64,000 nt of DNA. It comes from DATKJS01 sp050015275. GTDB lineage: Bacteria > Acidobacteriota > Aminicenantia > Aminicenantales > Saccharicenantaceae. Below are positions 7,660 to 15,587 of the stretch, piece by piece. The stretch is from assembly GCA_050015275.1 (NCBI GenBank), contig JBEKBS010000001.1, positions 62,001 through 126,000 of the forward strand. Direction: 5' to 3'. The notes under the pieces were generated by a model. It saw only the letters and a list, made by a program, of their open reading frames with translations. It was not told the DNA's origin and ran no database searches. The stretch's first letter is position 1. The number at the start of each line of letters is the position of its first letter. Made by a program: the position numbers and the translations under genes.

Positions 7660-8919
7660 GTGCTAAAATCGAGATCGCTCAGTTCCTCTATTGCGTTCCG
7701 ACGCATATCCTGCGGACTCACAAAAGGCGCATTTGTCCTCGCGCTCCTTTTCATATCTGCCGCCCTCTTTCCTCAAGACCTCTCCTACAATGTCCGAGTC
7801 CTCAATATTGCGGTCCCGGTCCGCGTGTTCCAAGGCGACCGGTTCGTCGATAATCTGACGCTTCAAGACTTCGAGGTTTATGAGGATGGCGAGCCCCAGA
7901 AGATCGAGGCCGTCTATCTCATCAAGAAAACAAACCTCGAGAGGAAGGAAGAGATAACGACCTTCAAGCCTGAGACATCCAGGTCCTTCTATCTATTTTT
8001 TTCTTTATACGAGCCCAACCCGCAAGTTTCCAAAGCCCTGGCTTACTTTTTCCAGAACGTCATCACGCCGGAAGATCATCTTCTCGTGATCAGCCCCCGG
8101 GCCGTTTACGATCTGAAAAAGGAGATCGCGGGAAAGGTCCCTGCCGAAAAGATCGTCGCCGAGCTGAATAAAAAGCTGAGGAAGGATATTTTGGCCGGAA
8201 ACTCGGCTTACCTCTCTGTCCTTGCCGACCTCAAGCGGATGGTTGGCGCCGGCAGTAATCTGGAGACAGACACCGCTGAAATGTCGGAAGAGGCACGGCT
8301 TGGAATGTTTGGCACAGGGACAATCGAAGAATATCTGATGAGATACCGGGCCGACGTAAATCAATTAGAGCAGTTGCGGACGATCGACGAGGAAAAATTC
8401 CTCGATTTCGCTAGGGCCTTGAAAAAGACGGAGGGGCAGAAAATCGTCTTCTATTTTTATCAGAAAGAATTTGTCCCGCTTCTAGACGCAAAGACCATTG
8501 GTAAATACTTCGAAAATCCCTTTGTGCAATCACTCATTACCGAGCTATCCGATATATTGAACCAAAAGTCTTCGCTCGATATGGACCGCCTGAAGAAGAC
8601 GTTCGCCGATTCCTCCATCAATGTCCATTTTCTTTATCTAACGAAAAATCCCGCCGATATGGCGTTAACCCAGATCGGCGAGAGGCAGGATATTTTTTCC
8701 ACGTTCGACGAAATCGCCAAGGCGACGGGAGGCTTAACCGCCCGTTCGGCGAACGCGGATTACCTGATGCGGCAGGCGGCCGCGGCGGCTGAAAACTACT
8801 ATCTCCTCTACTACTCGCCGAAAGACAAGAAACAAGACGGAAGATTTCGACAGATCCGGGTTGAGATCAAAACGGGCAGCTATCGGATCTCCCACCTGTC
8901 AGGCTATTTTGCCAACTGA
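7660..8919 (+). CDS. Secreted VWFA-related protein of the acidobacterial type
   Basis: 419 residues. GTG 7660 gives a basic N-terminus and a hydrophobic segment (about 21-38, AFVLALLFISAALFPQ) that looks like a signal peptide; a GGGGGGAG ribosome site precedes it. Residues 43-75 (NVRVLNIAVPVRVFQGDR, then DFEVYEDGEPQ) match the start of VWFA-related proteins expanded in Acidobacteria, where V.V.V.D..G..V..L...DF.V.EDG.PQ leads a von Willebrand A domain. The following 300 residues are consistent with such a domain, but I cannot trace a clear MIDAS motif. A TATAAT box at 7635-7640 lies just before the ribosome site. Codon use is visibly less GC-rich than in the neighbours, hinting at relaxed selection or transfer. 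Role unknown, probably envelope-linked. Confidence 0.7.
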   Translation: MLKSRSLSSSIAFRRISCGLTKGAFVLALLFISAALFPQDLSYNVRVLNIAVPVRVFQGDRFVDNLTLQDFEVYEDGEPQKIEAVYLIKKTNLERKEEITTFKPETSRSFYLFFSLYEPNPQVSKALAYFFQNVITPEDHLLVISPRAVYDLKKEIAGKVPAEKIVAELNKKLRKDILAGNSAYLSVLADLKRMVGAGSNLETDTAEMSEEARLGMFGTGTIEEYLMRYRADVNQLEQLRTIDEEKFLDFARALKKTEGQKIVFYFYQKEFVPLLDAKTIGKYFENPFVQSLITELSDILNQKSSLDMDRLKKTFADSSINVHFLYLTKNPADMALTQIGERQDIFSTFDEIAKATGGLTARSANADYLMRQAAAAAENYYLLYYSPKDKKQDGRFRQIRVEIKTGSYRISHLSGYFAN

Positions 8920-8957
8920 GTACTTAAGGGTTTCTTCGGTCGTTAAAATAATCTAGA

Positions 8958-9878
8958 TCAGCGGCGGGAAAGATATTCCTCGGCGGACAGGGCGGCGTGG
9001 ACGCCCGTGCCCACGGCCGTGGCGATCTGCTTGGGGCAGGCGTCGGAAACGTCCCCGGCGGCGAAGATGCCGGGGACCGATGTTTCCATGTTGAGGTCGA
9101 CCTTGACCTGGCCCCATTCATTGAGGTCGAGGAAACCCCGGACAAAACCCGTCTGGGGCTCGGTCCCTATCGAAACGAAGAGTCCGTCGACGGGAAGATG
9201 TATCTTATTGTTTGTCTTCAGGTTCCGGAGATCCAGCGATTCGATCTTGTCCCCGCCGTTGATGGCCTCGACCACGGTGTCCCAGAGGACCTGGACCTTT
9301 TCGTTGGCGAAGATGCGCTCCTGATAGATCCGTTCGCCGCGGAACCTGTCCCGCCGGTGGATGACGGTCACTTTCCGGCAGTACTTGGTCAGGAAGAGGG
9401 CCTCCTTGAGGGCGTTATCCCCTCCGCCGACCATGGCGATGTCGCGGCCGGCGAAGAAGGCGCCGTCGCAGGTCGCGCAGTAGGACACGCCGCGGCCCGT
9501 CAGTCGGCTCTCGTTCTCGAGCCCGAGGCGGCGGTAGGCCGACCCGGTGGCGATGATGACGGCCCGCGCGATGTATTCATTTTTCGAGCCGCGGAGGAGC
9601 CAGGCCCCTTCGGAGCCCGAGATCTTATCGATCTCATCGGTCTCGACCTTCGCCCCGAACTTTTCGGCGTGCTTGTGGAAATCCCGCATCAACTCGAAAG
9701 GCGTGACCCCGTCGGGAAAGCCGGGGAAATTCTCGACCCAATCCGTCACCAGGATCTGCCCGCCGGGAAGCCCTTTCTCGAGGACAAGGGTCGATCGCCT
9801 GGCCCGGCCGGCGTAGATCGCGGCCGAGAGTCCGGCTGGCCCGGCTCCGACGATGATGACATCCCAAGGGCCGTTCAT
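8958..9878 (-). CDS. trxB: Thioredoxin reductase
   Basis: 306-residue flavoprotein that reduces thioredoxin with NADPH. FAD loop GAGPAGLSAAIYAGRA near residue 11, redox-active CATC in SYCATCDGAFFAG near residue 134, NADPH loop VGGGDNALKEALFL followed by HRRDRFR (the arginines that select NADPH), and the C-terminal FAD motif GIFAAGDVSDACPKQIATAV. No selenocysteine is involved: the active site is Cys-Ala-Thr-Cys. It begins 3 bases after the trxA stop, so the two form one transcript. Confidence 0.96.
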   Translation of the reverse strand: MNGPWDVIIVGAGPAGLSAAIYAGRARRSTLVLEKGLPGGQILVTDWVENFPGFPDGVTPFELMRDFHKHAEKFGAKVETDEIDKISGSEGAWLLRGSKNEYIARAVIIATGSAYRRLGLENESRLTGRGVSYCATCDGAFFAGRDIAMVGGGDNALKEALFLTKYCRKVTVIHRRDRFRGERIYQERIFANEKVQVLWDTVVEAINGGDKIESLDLRNLKTNNKIHLPVDGLFVSIGTEPQTGFVRGFLDLNEWGQVKVDLNMETSVPGIFAAGDVSDACPKQIATAVGTGVHAALSAEEYLSRR

Positions 9879-9881
9879 GTT

Positions 9882-10208
9882 TCAAACGTATTTCGTGAAC
9901 AGGTCGATGATATCGTTCTTGGAACGGAATCCCACGAGTCTGTCCTTGAGCTCGCCGCCCTTGAAAACCATCAGCGTGGGGATGGACATGACGCCGTAGG
10001 TGACGGGCGTTTTGCCGTTCTCGTCGACGTTGATCTTGACGACCTTCAGCTTCCCCTGGTTGGCCTTGGCGATCTCTTCGAGGAGCGGGGCGATCATCAG
10101 GCAGGGCCCGCACCACGGCGCCCAGAAATCGACCAGGACCGGCAGGTCGGACTTCAGGACCTCCTGCTCGAAATCGGCATCCCCGCCTTGAACGATCGCA
10201 TCGGACAT
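9882..10208 (-). CDS. trxA: Thioredoxin
   Basis: 108-residue thioredoxin with the active site WCGPC near residue 31 and the cis-proline segment GVMSIPTLMVFKGGE. The reading frame extends upstream, but GAGGAGG lies five bases before ATG 10208 (an adjacent ATG at 10211 is too close), so I start here. First gene of trxA-trxB; a near-consensus promoter lies about 80 bases upstream. Confidence 0.96.
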   Translation of the reverse strand: MSDAIVQGGDADFEQEVLKSDLPVLVDFWAPWCGPCLMIAPLLEEIAKANQGKLKVVKINVDENGKTPVTYGVMSIPTLMVFKGGELKDRLVGFRSKNDIIDLFTKYV

Positions 10209-10291
10209 CATTTCCTCCTCAACGGGGGAAGAATCCCCTCCGAGAGCCTTCGCCAGGGTTGGATTCGCGGCCATCGGCCGCCGCGCGGTCC

Positions 10292-10320
10292 ATCATAGCG
10301 GCGGCCTCCCAAATTGTCAA
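10292..10320 (-). promoter_or_regulatory. trxAB promoter
   Basis: Minus strand TTGACA (10320-10315), 17-bp spacer, TATGAT (10297-10292). Predicted start near 10285, giving a leader of roughly 77 bases before trxA. Confidence 0.75.
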
Positions 10321-10471
10321 ACCCTGCCGGACGGGCCCCGTTTTGTGCGTCACAAGAAAGGGCCTCGGGTTTGGCCTCCACTCCAGAGTGCGGTTCTCGA
10401 CGCCTCCCCGAACCGTTCTTTCTCGGCGTCTGCGGAACTCGCTCAGCACTCTCTGCCCCGCCCCGAGTCTT

Positions 10472-10502
10472 AAAAAGCGGGTTTCCTTTCTCCCGCTTTT
10501 TT
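10472..10502. terminator. Intrinsic terminator hairpin, functional in either direction
   Basis: AAAAAGCGGG (10472-10481) pairs perfectly with CCCGCTTTTT (10492-10501) around a 10-base loop, with T-runs on both strands. Read leftward it would end transcripts coming from nadK, 455 bp upstream, before the trxAB promoter. Confidence 0.85.
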
Positions 10503-10957
10503 CCGATCCCTCGGACTCCGATGAATCATGCTCAGACATCCTCGCCGCCCTCATGAGAGGGGATCCTGTCTAGAAAGGCCCCTCTCATGAGGATTCCCTC
10601 GAAAAACGCTTCGGAGAGGCTTAACCGCACATGACGTTCCGGCCAATCCTCGAGGCCCTTTTCGCCCAGGGACTGACACTGTGGTCAACGAGGAGAGCGG
10701 CGACGGGGTCACCCGAAAGCCCCCGTTTGGAAGGGGGCCCGTCGGCCTTGCGACGGGGGAACCGGGACAGGTTCCCGGGGGCCGGGGGATAAGGGTGGCC
10801 CCTGCGCCGCCGTGACCGGGGAAAATTGGACAGGACCCGTCCAACCATATTGATCTCAGAGGGACTCCCTCCGAGTCCGCATCCGCGAGAAAGAACGCTG
10901 AGGGAACTGCGTGAAAAGCCGCGCTCTAGAGTAGAAGCCACCCTCGAAGCCCTGAGC
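10503..10957 (-). ncRNA. Structured non-coding region between nadK and its terminator; candidate RNA, family unknown
   Basis: No convincing protein frame. Instead there is a run of hairpins: a perfect 14-bp inverted repeat at 10549-10592; three helices end to end at 10719-10738 (GCCCCC/GGGGGC), 10738-10757 (CCCGTCG/CGACGGG) and 10757-10776 (GGGAACC/GGTTCCC); then 10826-10844 (TTGGAC/GTCCAA) and 10862-10878 (GGACTC/GAGTCC). The leftward strand runs into the terminator at 10472-10502. It could be a long nadK 3' UTR, a processed or independent RNA, or a cluster of repeat elements. I looked for the hallmarks of RNase P RNA, tmRNA, SRP RNA and tRNA and found none. Strand is inferred from the terminator and neighbouring genes. 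Confidence 0.3.
10549..10592. repeat. Perfect 14-bp inverted repeat
   Basis: CCTCATGAGAGGGG (10549-10562) and its exact complement (10579-10592) flank a 16-base loop. No T-run follows on either strand, so a terminator is unlikely; a protein-binding site, RNA stem or repeat element remains possible. Confidence 0.8.
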
Positions 10958-11806
10958 TTATTCGGCCCAGCTCAGCTTTTCCTTGACCAGGTCGTAGTAG
11001 CTCCGCCGGGGCGAGGTCACGAGCCGGAGCTCGACAGGCGCTTTCCGGACGGCGAGGGTGTCGTTCCTGTCGAGGACGCCGCCACGCTGGCCGTCGAGCG
11101 TCAGGTAGACCTCCTCCCCCCCGGTCAGGAGCTTGATCCGGACCTCGGATCCGGACGGGATGATCAGGGGCCGGTAGGTCAGGGTGTGGGGGCAGATGGG
11201 CGTCAGCACGGCCGCCGCGACCTGCGGGTGGATGATCGGCCCTCCGGCCGAAAGCGAATAGGCCGTCGACCCCGTGGGCGTTGAGACGATCAATCCGTCG
11301 GCCTTGAGCGTCGCGACGTCCCTCCCATCGATGAGGATCGTGAACTCGATCATCCGGGCCACCGCCCCTTTGGTGATGACAACATCGTTCAGGCAATAAG
11401 CGGGGCCGGCCTCGGTCGTGACCTCGAGGAGCGACCGCGGGCTGACGATGTCCTGGGCGCCGCCCAGGAAGGCGTCCAGGGTCAGGAAGGCCTCGCTGAC
11501 GGGAATCTCGGTGAGGAAACCGAGGCGGCCCAGGTTGATCCCCATGACCGGGACGCCGGCCTGGGCGGCGCGGTAGGCGACGCTGAGCAGCGTTCCGTCC
11601 CCGCCGAGGACGACGACGAGATCCGAGGCGCCGGGGACTTCGGACCGAGGCAGGCCGTCGGGCCGCCCGAGCTTCCGGGCGGCCACGTCCTCGAGGACGC
11701 AGTCGATGCCCCGTCCGCCGAAATAGCCGAGGACGCTCTTCAGAAGCTCCTCGACCTGGGGCGCGTGCGGTTTGATGACGATGCCGGCTTTCTTAATGGT
11801 CCTCAT
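10958..11806 (-). CDS. nadK: NAD kinase
   Basis: 282-residue enzyme that phosphorylates NAD to NADP. The Gly-rich motif VVLGGDGTLLSVAYR near residue 80, the NE/D-equivalent region and the conserved TPTGSTAYSLSAGGPIIHP near residue 175 are diagnostic. ATG 11806 is 55 codons into the longest frame; the upstream part would be Arg/Ser-rich shadow sequence of tlyA. The start overlaps tlyA by 14 bases, the last link of the long leftward cluster. The tlyA-nadK pair is common in bacteria. Confidence 0.95.
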   Translation of the reverse strand: MRTIKKAGIVIKPHAPQVEELLKSVLGYFGGRGIDCVLEDVAARKLGRPDGLPRSEVPGASDLVVVLGGDGTLLSVAYRAAQAGVPVMGINLGRLGFLTEIPVSEAFLTLDAFLGGAQDIVSPRSLLEVTTEAGPAYCLNDVVITKGAVARMIEFTILIDGRDVATLKADGLIVSTPTGSTAYSLSAGGPIIHPQVAAAVLTPICPHTLTYRPLIIPSGSEVRIKLLTGGEEVYLTLDGQRGGVLDRNDTLAVRKAPVELRLVTSPRRSYYDLVKEKLSWAE

Positions 11807-12581
11807 GGCTGATGGCCTCCTTGATCCAGATCTCCGCCGCATCCCGGCCGGGGTCCGCCCCTCCCCGGACCCAAGAGCCGAAAAACTCCACGTTGCCCTT
11901 CTGGCCGCGGGTCGACGAGCGGATGAGCCCCCGGAGGCCGAAGCCGAGCTCCCGGGCCCCGAGGACAACGCGGCCTAGGACCTTCTCGTGGATGGCCGGG
12001 TCCCGGACGATCCCCTTTTTCCCAACCTCGTCCCGCCCCGCCTCGAACTGCGGCTTGACCAGGGCCAGGAGGAGCCAGGCCCCGGGGAGCTCCTTCAGGG
12101 CGGGCAGGACCTTGAGCAGGGAGATGAAGGAGACATCCACAGTGACAATATCCGGAAGATCGGCCAAGTCGCCGGGCCCGAGGTAGCGGGCGTTCTTCTC
12201 GACCTGGACGACCCGCGGATCTCCCCGCAGCTTCCAGTCGAGCTGCGCCGTGTCCACGTCCACCGCGTACACCCTTCTCGCCCCGCGCTGGAGGAGACAG
12301 TCCGTGAAGCCCCCGGTCGAGGAGCCGACGTCCACGGCGATCTTGCCTCCGACGTCCACGGCAAACCGGTCGAGGGCCTCGGCCAGCTTCAGGCCGCCGC
12401 GGCCGACAAAGGGGAGCGTTTCCTTGATCAGGAGGTCCGCCGTTCCGTCGATAAGGCTTCCCGCCTTGAGGATCCTCGCCTCCCCGGAAAAAACGAGCCC
12501 GGCCATGATCATGGCCTGCGCTTTTTCCCGGCTCGGCGCGAGCCCCCGCGTGACCAGCAGCTTGTCGGCGCGCTCTTTCAT
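11793..12581 (-). CDS. tlyA: TlyA-family rRNA 2'-O-methyltransferase (hemolysin-like)
   Basis: 262 residues: an S4 RNA-binding domain (about 4-62, ADKLLVTRGLAPSREKAQ) followed by an FtsJ-like Rossmann methyltransferase (DVGSSTGGFTDCLLQRGA near residue 83, SAM loop; DVSFISL and LVKPQFE further on). TlyA proteins methylate cytidine 2'-OH groups in 16S and 23S rRNA and affect capreomycin sensitivity. It overlaps the dxs stop by four bases and nadK by 14, so it is translated from the same message. Confidence 0.9.
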   Translation of the reverse strand: MKERADKLLVTRGLAPSREKAQAMIMAGLVFSGEARILKAGSLIDGTADLLIKETLPFVGRGGLKLAEALDRFAVDVGGKIAVDVGSSTGGFTDCLLQRGARRVYAVDVDTAQLDWKLRGDPRVVQVEKNARYLGPGDLADLPDIVTVDVSFISLLKVLPALKELPGAWLLLALVKPQFEAGRDEVGKKGIVRDPAIHEKVLGRVVLGARELGFGLRGLIRSSTRGQKGNVEFFGSWVRGGADPGRDAAEIWIKEAISHEDH

Positions 12582-14461
12582 GACGGCGAGGCGTAAAAGG
12601 ACCTGATCTTCTCCACGAGTCCGGCCGCGTCCAGACCGCAGATCCGGCGGATCTCCTCGGCCTTGCCCAAAGGATAAGCTTCGATGGGAAGCCCGATGGC
12701 CAGGAACCTCAGGCCGAAGCGTCTTTCCCGGTCGACGAGCTCGCGGACGGCGCTCCCCAGGCCACCGGCGACGACGCCTTCTTCGGCCGTGATGATGGTC
12801 CGGCCGGGCTGGGCGTAGCGGAGGATGAGCTCCTCATCCAGCGGCTTGGCGAAACGGGCGTTCACGACGGCCAGCGAGATCCCGGCCTTCTCCAGCTCGC
12901 GGGCGGCTTCGAGGGCCGGCGGGATCATGTTCCCGAAAGCAAAAAGGAGGTCCCGGCCTTCCTTGAGGGTCTCCGCGCGGCCCAGCGGGATCAGCTTGAA
13001 GTCCGGGTCCCGCGCCACCCCCGGGCCGGCCCCTTTCGGAAAGCGGACGGCGGCCGGGTGGCCGTAGGACAGGGCGGACCAGAGCATGTGCTGGAGCTCG
13101 TTCTCGTCCTTAGGCGCCATAACGATGATGTTGGGCATGTGCCTGAGGTAGACGATGTCGTTGACCCCCTGGTGGGTCGGCCCGTCGTCCGGGACGATCC
13201 CCGCCCTGTCCAGAGCGAAAACGACGGGCAGGTCCATCAGGCAGATATCATGATAGACCTGGTCGTAGGCCCGCTGGAGGAAGGTCGAATAGATGGCCAC
13301 GACCGGCTTGAACCCGGAGATGGCCAGCCCCGCGGCGAAGGTGACGGCATGCTGCTCGGCGATCCCCACGTCGAAGAACCGGTCCGGGAACCTCTCGGCG
13401 AACCGGCCGAGGCCCGTCCCCTCGCCCATCGCCGCCGTGATGGACAGGACCTTCCCGTCCTTCCGGGCGATCTTGACCATGGTTTCGCCGAAGACCGAAG
13501 AGAACGAGGGCGCGTGCCCGGGACCGTTGTTCTTCGGCGTGCCCGTCGCGATCTCGAAGGGCCCGGCCCCATGGAATTTTTCCGGGTCCGTCCGGGCCGG
13601 CTGGTATCCACGGCCCTTCTGCGTCACGCACTGGATGAGGATGGGGCCATCGTACTTTTTGGCCAGCTCGAAAGCCTCGATGAGGGACCGGATGCTGTGT
13701 CCCTCGATCGGGCCGACATACTTGATGCCGAGCTCCTCGAAAACGAGCCCGGGAAAAATGGTCTTCTTGATGAGCTCTTCCAGAGCATGGCCGGCCTGGA
13801 TCATGGGCCAGCCGACGACGGGGATGGCCTTGAGGAAGGATTTCGCCTGGTCCTTGAGCCGGATGAAATGCTGGCCGGAGACAAGGTAGGACAGGTATTT
13901 GGACCAGGCCCCCACGTTGGGCGATATCGACATCTCATTGTAGTTGAGGACGATGATCAGCCGCTCCCGAAGGTGGCCGATCTGGTTCAGGGCCTCCAGG
14001 GCCACCCCGCCCGTGAGGCTTCCGTCCCCGATGACGGCGATGACGTGGAAGTCCTCTTTTTTCTTGTCCCGGCCGACGGCCATGCCGAGCGCCGCGGACA
14101 GGGCCGTGGAGGCGTGCCCCGTGTTGTAGGCGTCGTGCTCGCTCTCCTCGCGACAGGGGAAGCCGAGGATCCCGCCGCTCTGGCGGAGCCCGGCGAACCT
14201 CTCCCTCCGCCCGGTCAGGATCTTGTGGGTGTAGCACTGGTGGCCGACATCCCAGATGATCTTGTCCCGGGGAGAATCGAAGACATAATGGAGGGCCAGG
14301 GTCAGCTCGACGACGCCGAGGTTCGACCCGAGGTGGCCGCCGTTCCTGGAGACCGTTTCCAGGATGAGGGCGCGGATCTCCTCGGCCATGCCGGAAAGCT
14401 CCTGGATGGAGAGCTTCCTGAGATCGGCGGGGCTGTTGACCGAATCCATTTTCTTGGCCAT
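12578..14461 (-). CDS. dxs: 1-deoxy-D-xylulose-5-phosphate synthase
   Basis: 627-residue thiamine-diphosphate enzyme joining pyruvate and glyceraldehyde-3-phosphate, first step of the MEP isoprenoid pathway. HLGSNLGVVELTLALHYVFD and DVGHQCYTHKILTGR near residues 40-80, the ThDP motif GDGSLTGGVALEALN near residue 155, and the transketolase pyrimidine domain (IAEQHAVTFAAGLA) with GPTHQGVNDIVYLR are all present. ATG 14461 (MAKKMDSV) is preferred to the longer frame; it lies two bases after the ispA stop. The order xseB-ispA-dxs-tlyA is a widespread bacterial arrangement. Confidence 0.96.
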   Translation of the reverse strand: MAKKMDSVNSPADLRKLSIQELSGMAEEIRALILETVSRNGGHLGSNLGVVELTLALHYVFDSPRDKIIWDVGHQCYTHKILTGRRERFAGLRQSGGILGFPCREESEHDAYNTGHASTALSAALGMAVGRDKKKEDFHVIAVIGDGSLTGGVALEALNQIGHLRERLIIVLNYNEMSISPNVGAWSKYLSYLVSGQHFIRLKDQAKSFLKAIPVVGWPMIQAGHALEELIKKTIFPGLVFEELGIKYVGPIEGHSIRSLIEAFELAKKYDGPILIQCVTQKGRGYQPARTDPEKFHGAGPFEIATGTPKNNGPGHAPSFSSVFGETMVKIARKDGKVLSITAAMGEGTGLGRFAERFPDRFFDVGIAEQHAVTFAAGLAISGFKPVVAIYSTFLQRAYDQVYHDICLMDLPVVFALDRAGIVPDDGPTHQGVNDIVYLRHMPNIIVMAPKDENELQHMLWSALSYGHPAAVRFPKGAGPGVARDPDFKLIPLGRAETLKEGRDLLFAFGNMIPPALEAARELEKAGISLAVVNARFAKPLDEELILRYAQPGRTIITAEEGVVAGGLGSAVRELVDRERRFGLRFLAIGLPIEAYPLGKAEEIRRICGLDAAGLVEKIRSFYASPS

Positions 14462-14463
14462 GG

Positions 14464-15333
14464 TCACACCCCGCGCCCGGGGCTCAGCGTCCCGGCCAGA
14501 TATCTGAGCTCCGCGGAGCCGATCTTCCCCTTGTCCAGGGCGGCTAGGGCGGCTGTCAGGCACTCCTCCAGCCGGGCCCGGGCTCCCTCGCGGCCGAAGA
14601 GGGCCACGGCGTCGAGCCCTGCCGGCGATCTGTCCCCTCCGGCGTCGGCCAGGTCATCGCGGAGCTGGAAGGCCAGCCCCAGCGCGGCCCCGTAGTCTCC
14701 GATAGCGGCCAGTCCCGGCGCCGGGGCGCCGGCGAGGATAGCCCCGGCCTTCGCCGCGGCCTGGATGAGCGCGCCCGTTTTTTTCCCGATCATGTCGATG
14801 AACGAGTCCGCGTCCGCCTCCTCACGCCTTAAGCTGAGGTCCAGCCACTGACCCATGACCATCCCCCCGACACCGGCCGCGGAGGCGATCTCCCGGAAGG
14901 CCCGGTCTTTTCTCTCGGGGTGCCCGCTATCCGGGGGGGTCCCGGCGATCACCTCGAACGCGAGAGACAGGAGTCCATCGCCCGCCAGCAGGGCCAGCCC
15001 CTCGCCGAAGGCCTTGTGGCAGGAGGGACGGCCGCGGCGGAGATCATCGTTATCCATGGCGGGCAGGTCGTCATGGACAAGGGAGTAGTTGTGGATGAGC
15101 TCGACGGCGCAGGCATAAGGCAGGAGGGACGGCCGCGAAGCGCCGAAGGCTTCGCCGGCGGCCAGGAGGACGAGCGGCCGGAACCGCTTGCCTCCACCCA
15201 GGACGGCGTAGCGCATAGCCGCCAGGAGCCGGGACCCGTCGGCCGCGAGGAGCCGCTCGAGCTCACCGTCCACGGCCTGTCGCAGGCCGTCGAGATCGTT
15301 CAGGACGTCCACGTCGTCTCCTGCTCTCCTCAC
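14464..15333 (-). CDS. ispA: Polyprenyl synthetase (farnesyl/geranylgeranyl diphosphate synthase type)
   Basis: 289-residue trans-prenyltransferase condensing IPP with allylic diphosphates. First Asp-rich motif VHDDLPAMDNDDLRRG near residue 87, GKRFRPLVLLAAGEA near residue 49, and second motif FQLRDDLADAGGD near residue 222. Product chain length cannot be read with certainty. Start ATG 15333 overlaps the xseB stop by four bases; dxs follows immediately, linking the chain elongation step to the MEP entry enzyme. Confidence 0.93.
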   Translation of the reverse strand: MRRAGDDVDVLNDLDGLRQAVDGELERLLAADGSRLLAAMRYAVLGGGKRFRPLVLLAAGEAFGASRPSLLPYACAVELIHNYSLVHDDLPAMDNDDLRRGRPSCHKAFGEGLALLAGDGLLSLAFEVIAGTPPDSGHPERKDRAFREIASAAGVGGMVMGQWLDLSLRREEADADSFIDMIGKKTGALIQAAAKAGAILAGAPAPGLAAIGDYGAALGLAFQLRDDLADAGGDRSPAGLDAVALFGREGARARLEECLTAALAALDKGKIGSAELRYLAGTLSPGRGV

Positions 15334-15587
15334 GCCTTCTCGTCCGTCCCGTCCTCCCCGGCCCGGTCGGGCTCGAAATCCTCCGTTTTCAGCCCGCCCT
15401 TCTCGTCCTTGAGCAGGATCTCGACCTTCCGCTCGGCCTTGTCCAGCTCCCCCCGGAGGAACCGGGCGAGCTTGACGCCCTTTTCGAAGAGGGCCAGGGA
15501 GTCGTTGAGCGAGATCCCTTCCTTTTCGAGCTTGGCGACGATCTGTTCGAGCTCCGCCAGCGCTTTTTCAAAGGTCATGTTCGTCAT
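15330..15587 (-). CDS. xseB: Exodeoxyribonuclease VII small subunit
   Basis: 85 residues; MTFEKALAELEQIVAKLEKE and SLNDSLALFEKGVKLARFLR are the family helices. XseB binds in several copies to XseA to form exonuclease VII, which degrades single-stranded DNA. The acidic tail after residue 60 is not conserved in the family. Overlaps both xseA and ispA by four bases. Confidence 0.94.
   Translation of the reverse strand: MTNMTFEKALAELEQIVAKLEKEGISLNDSLALFEKGVKLARFLRGELDKAERKVEILLKDEKGGLKTEDFEPDRAGEDGTDEKA

Noticed and set aside
10219..10554. 111-codon leftward frame upstream of trxA
   Set aside because: It has no ribosome site, crosses the intrinsic terminator and the trxAB promoter, overlaps the trxA start, and reads as Arg/Glu/Ser-rich noise.
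10621..10941. RNase P RNA, tmRNA or SRP RNA in the hairpin-rich region
   Set aside because: I searched both strands for the conserved cores (GAAAGTCC of RNase P, a tag-encoding frame and tRNA-like ends of tmRNA, the GGAA/GNAR SRP tip) and found none.
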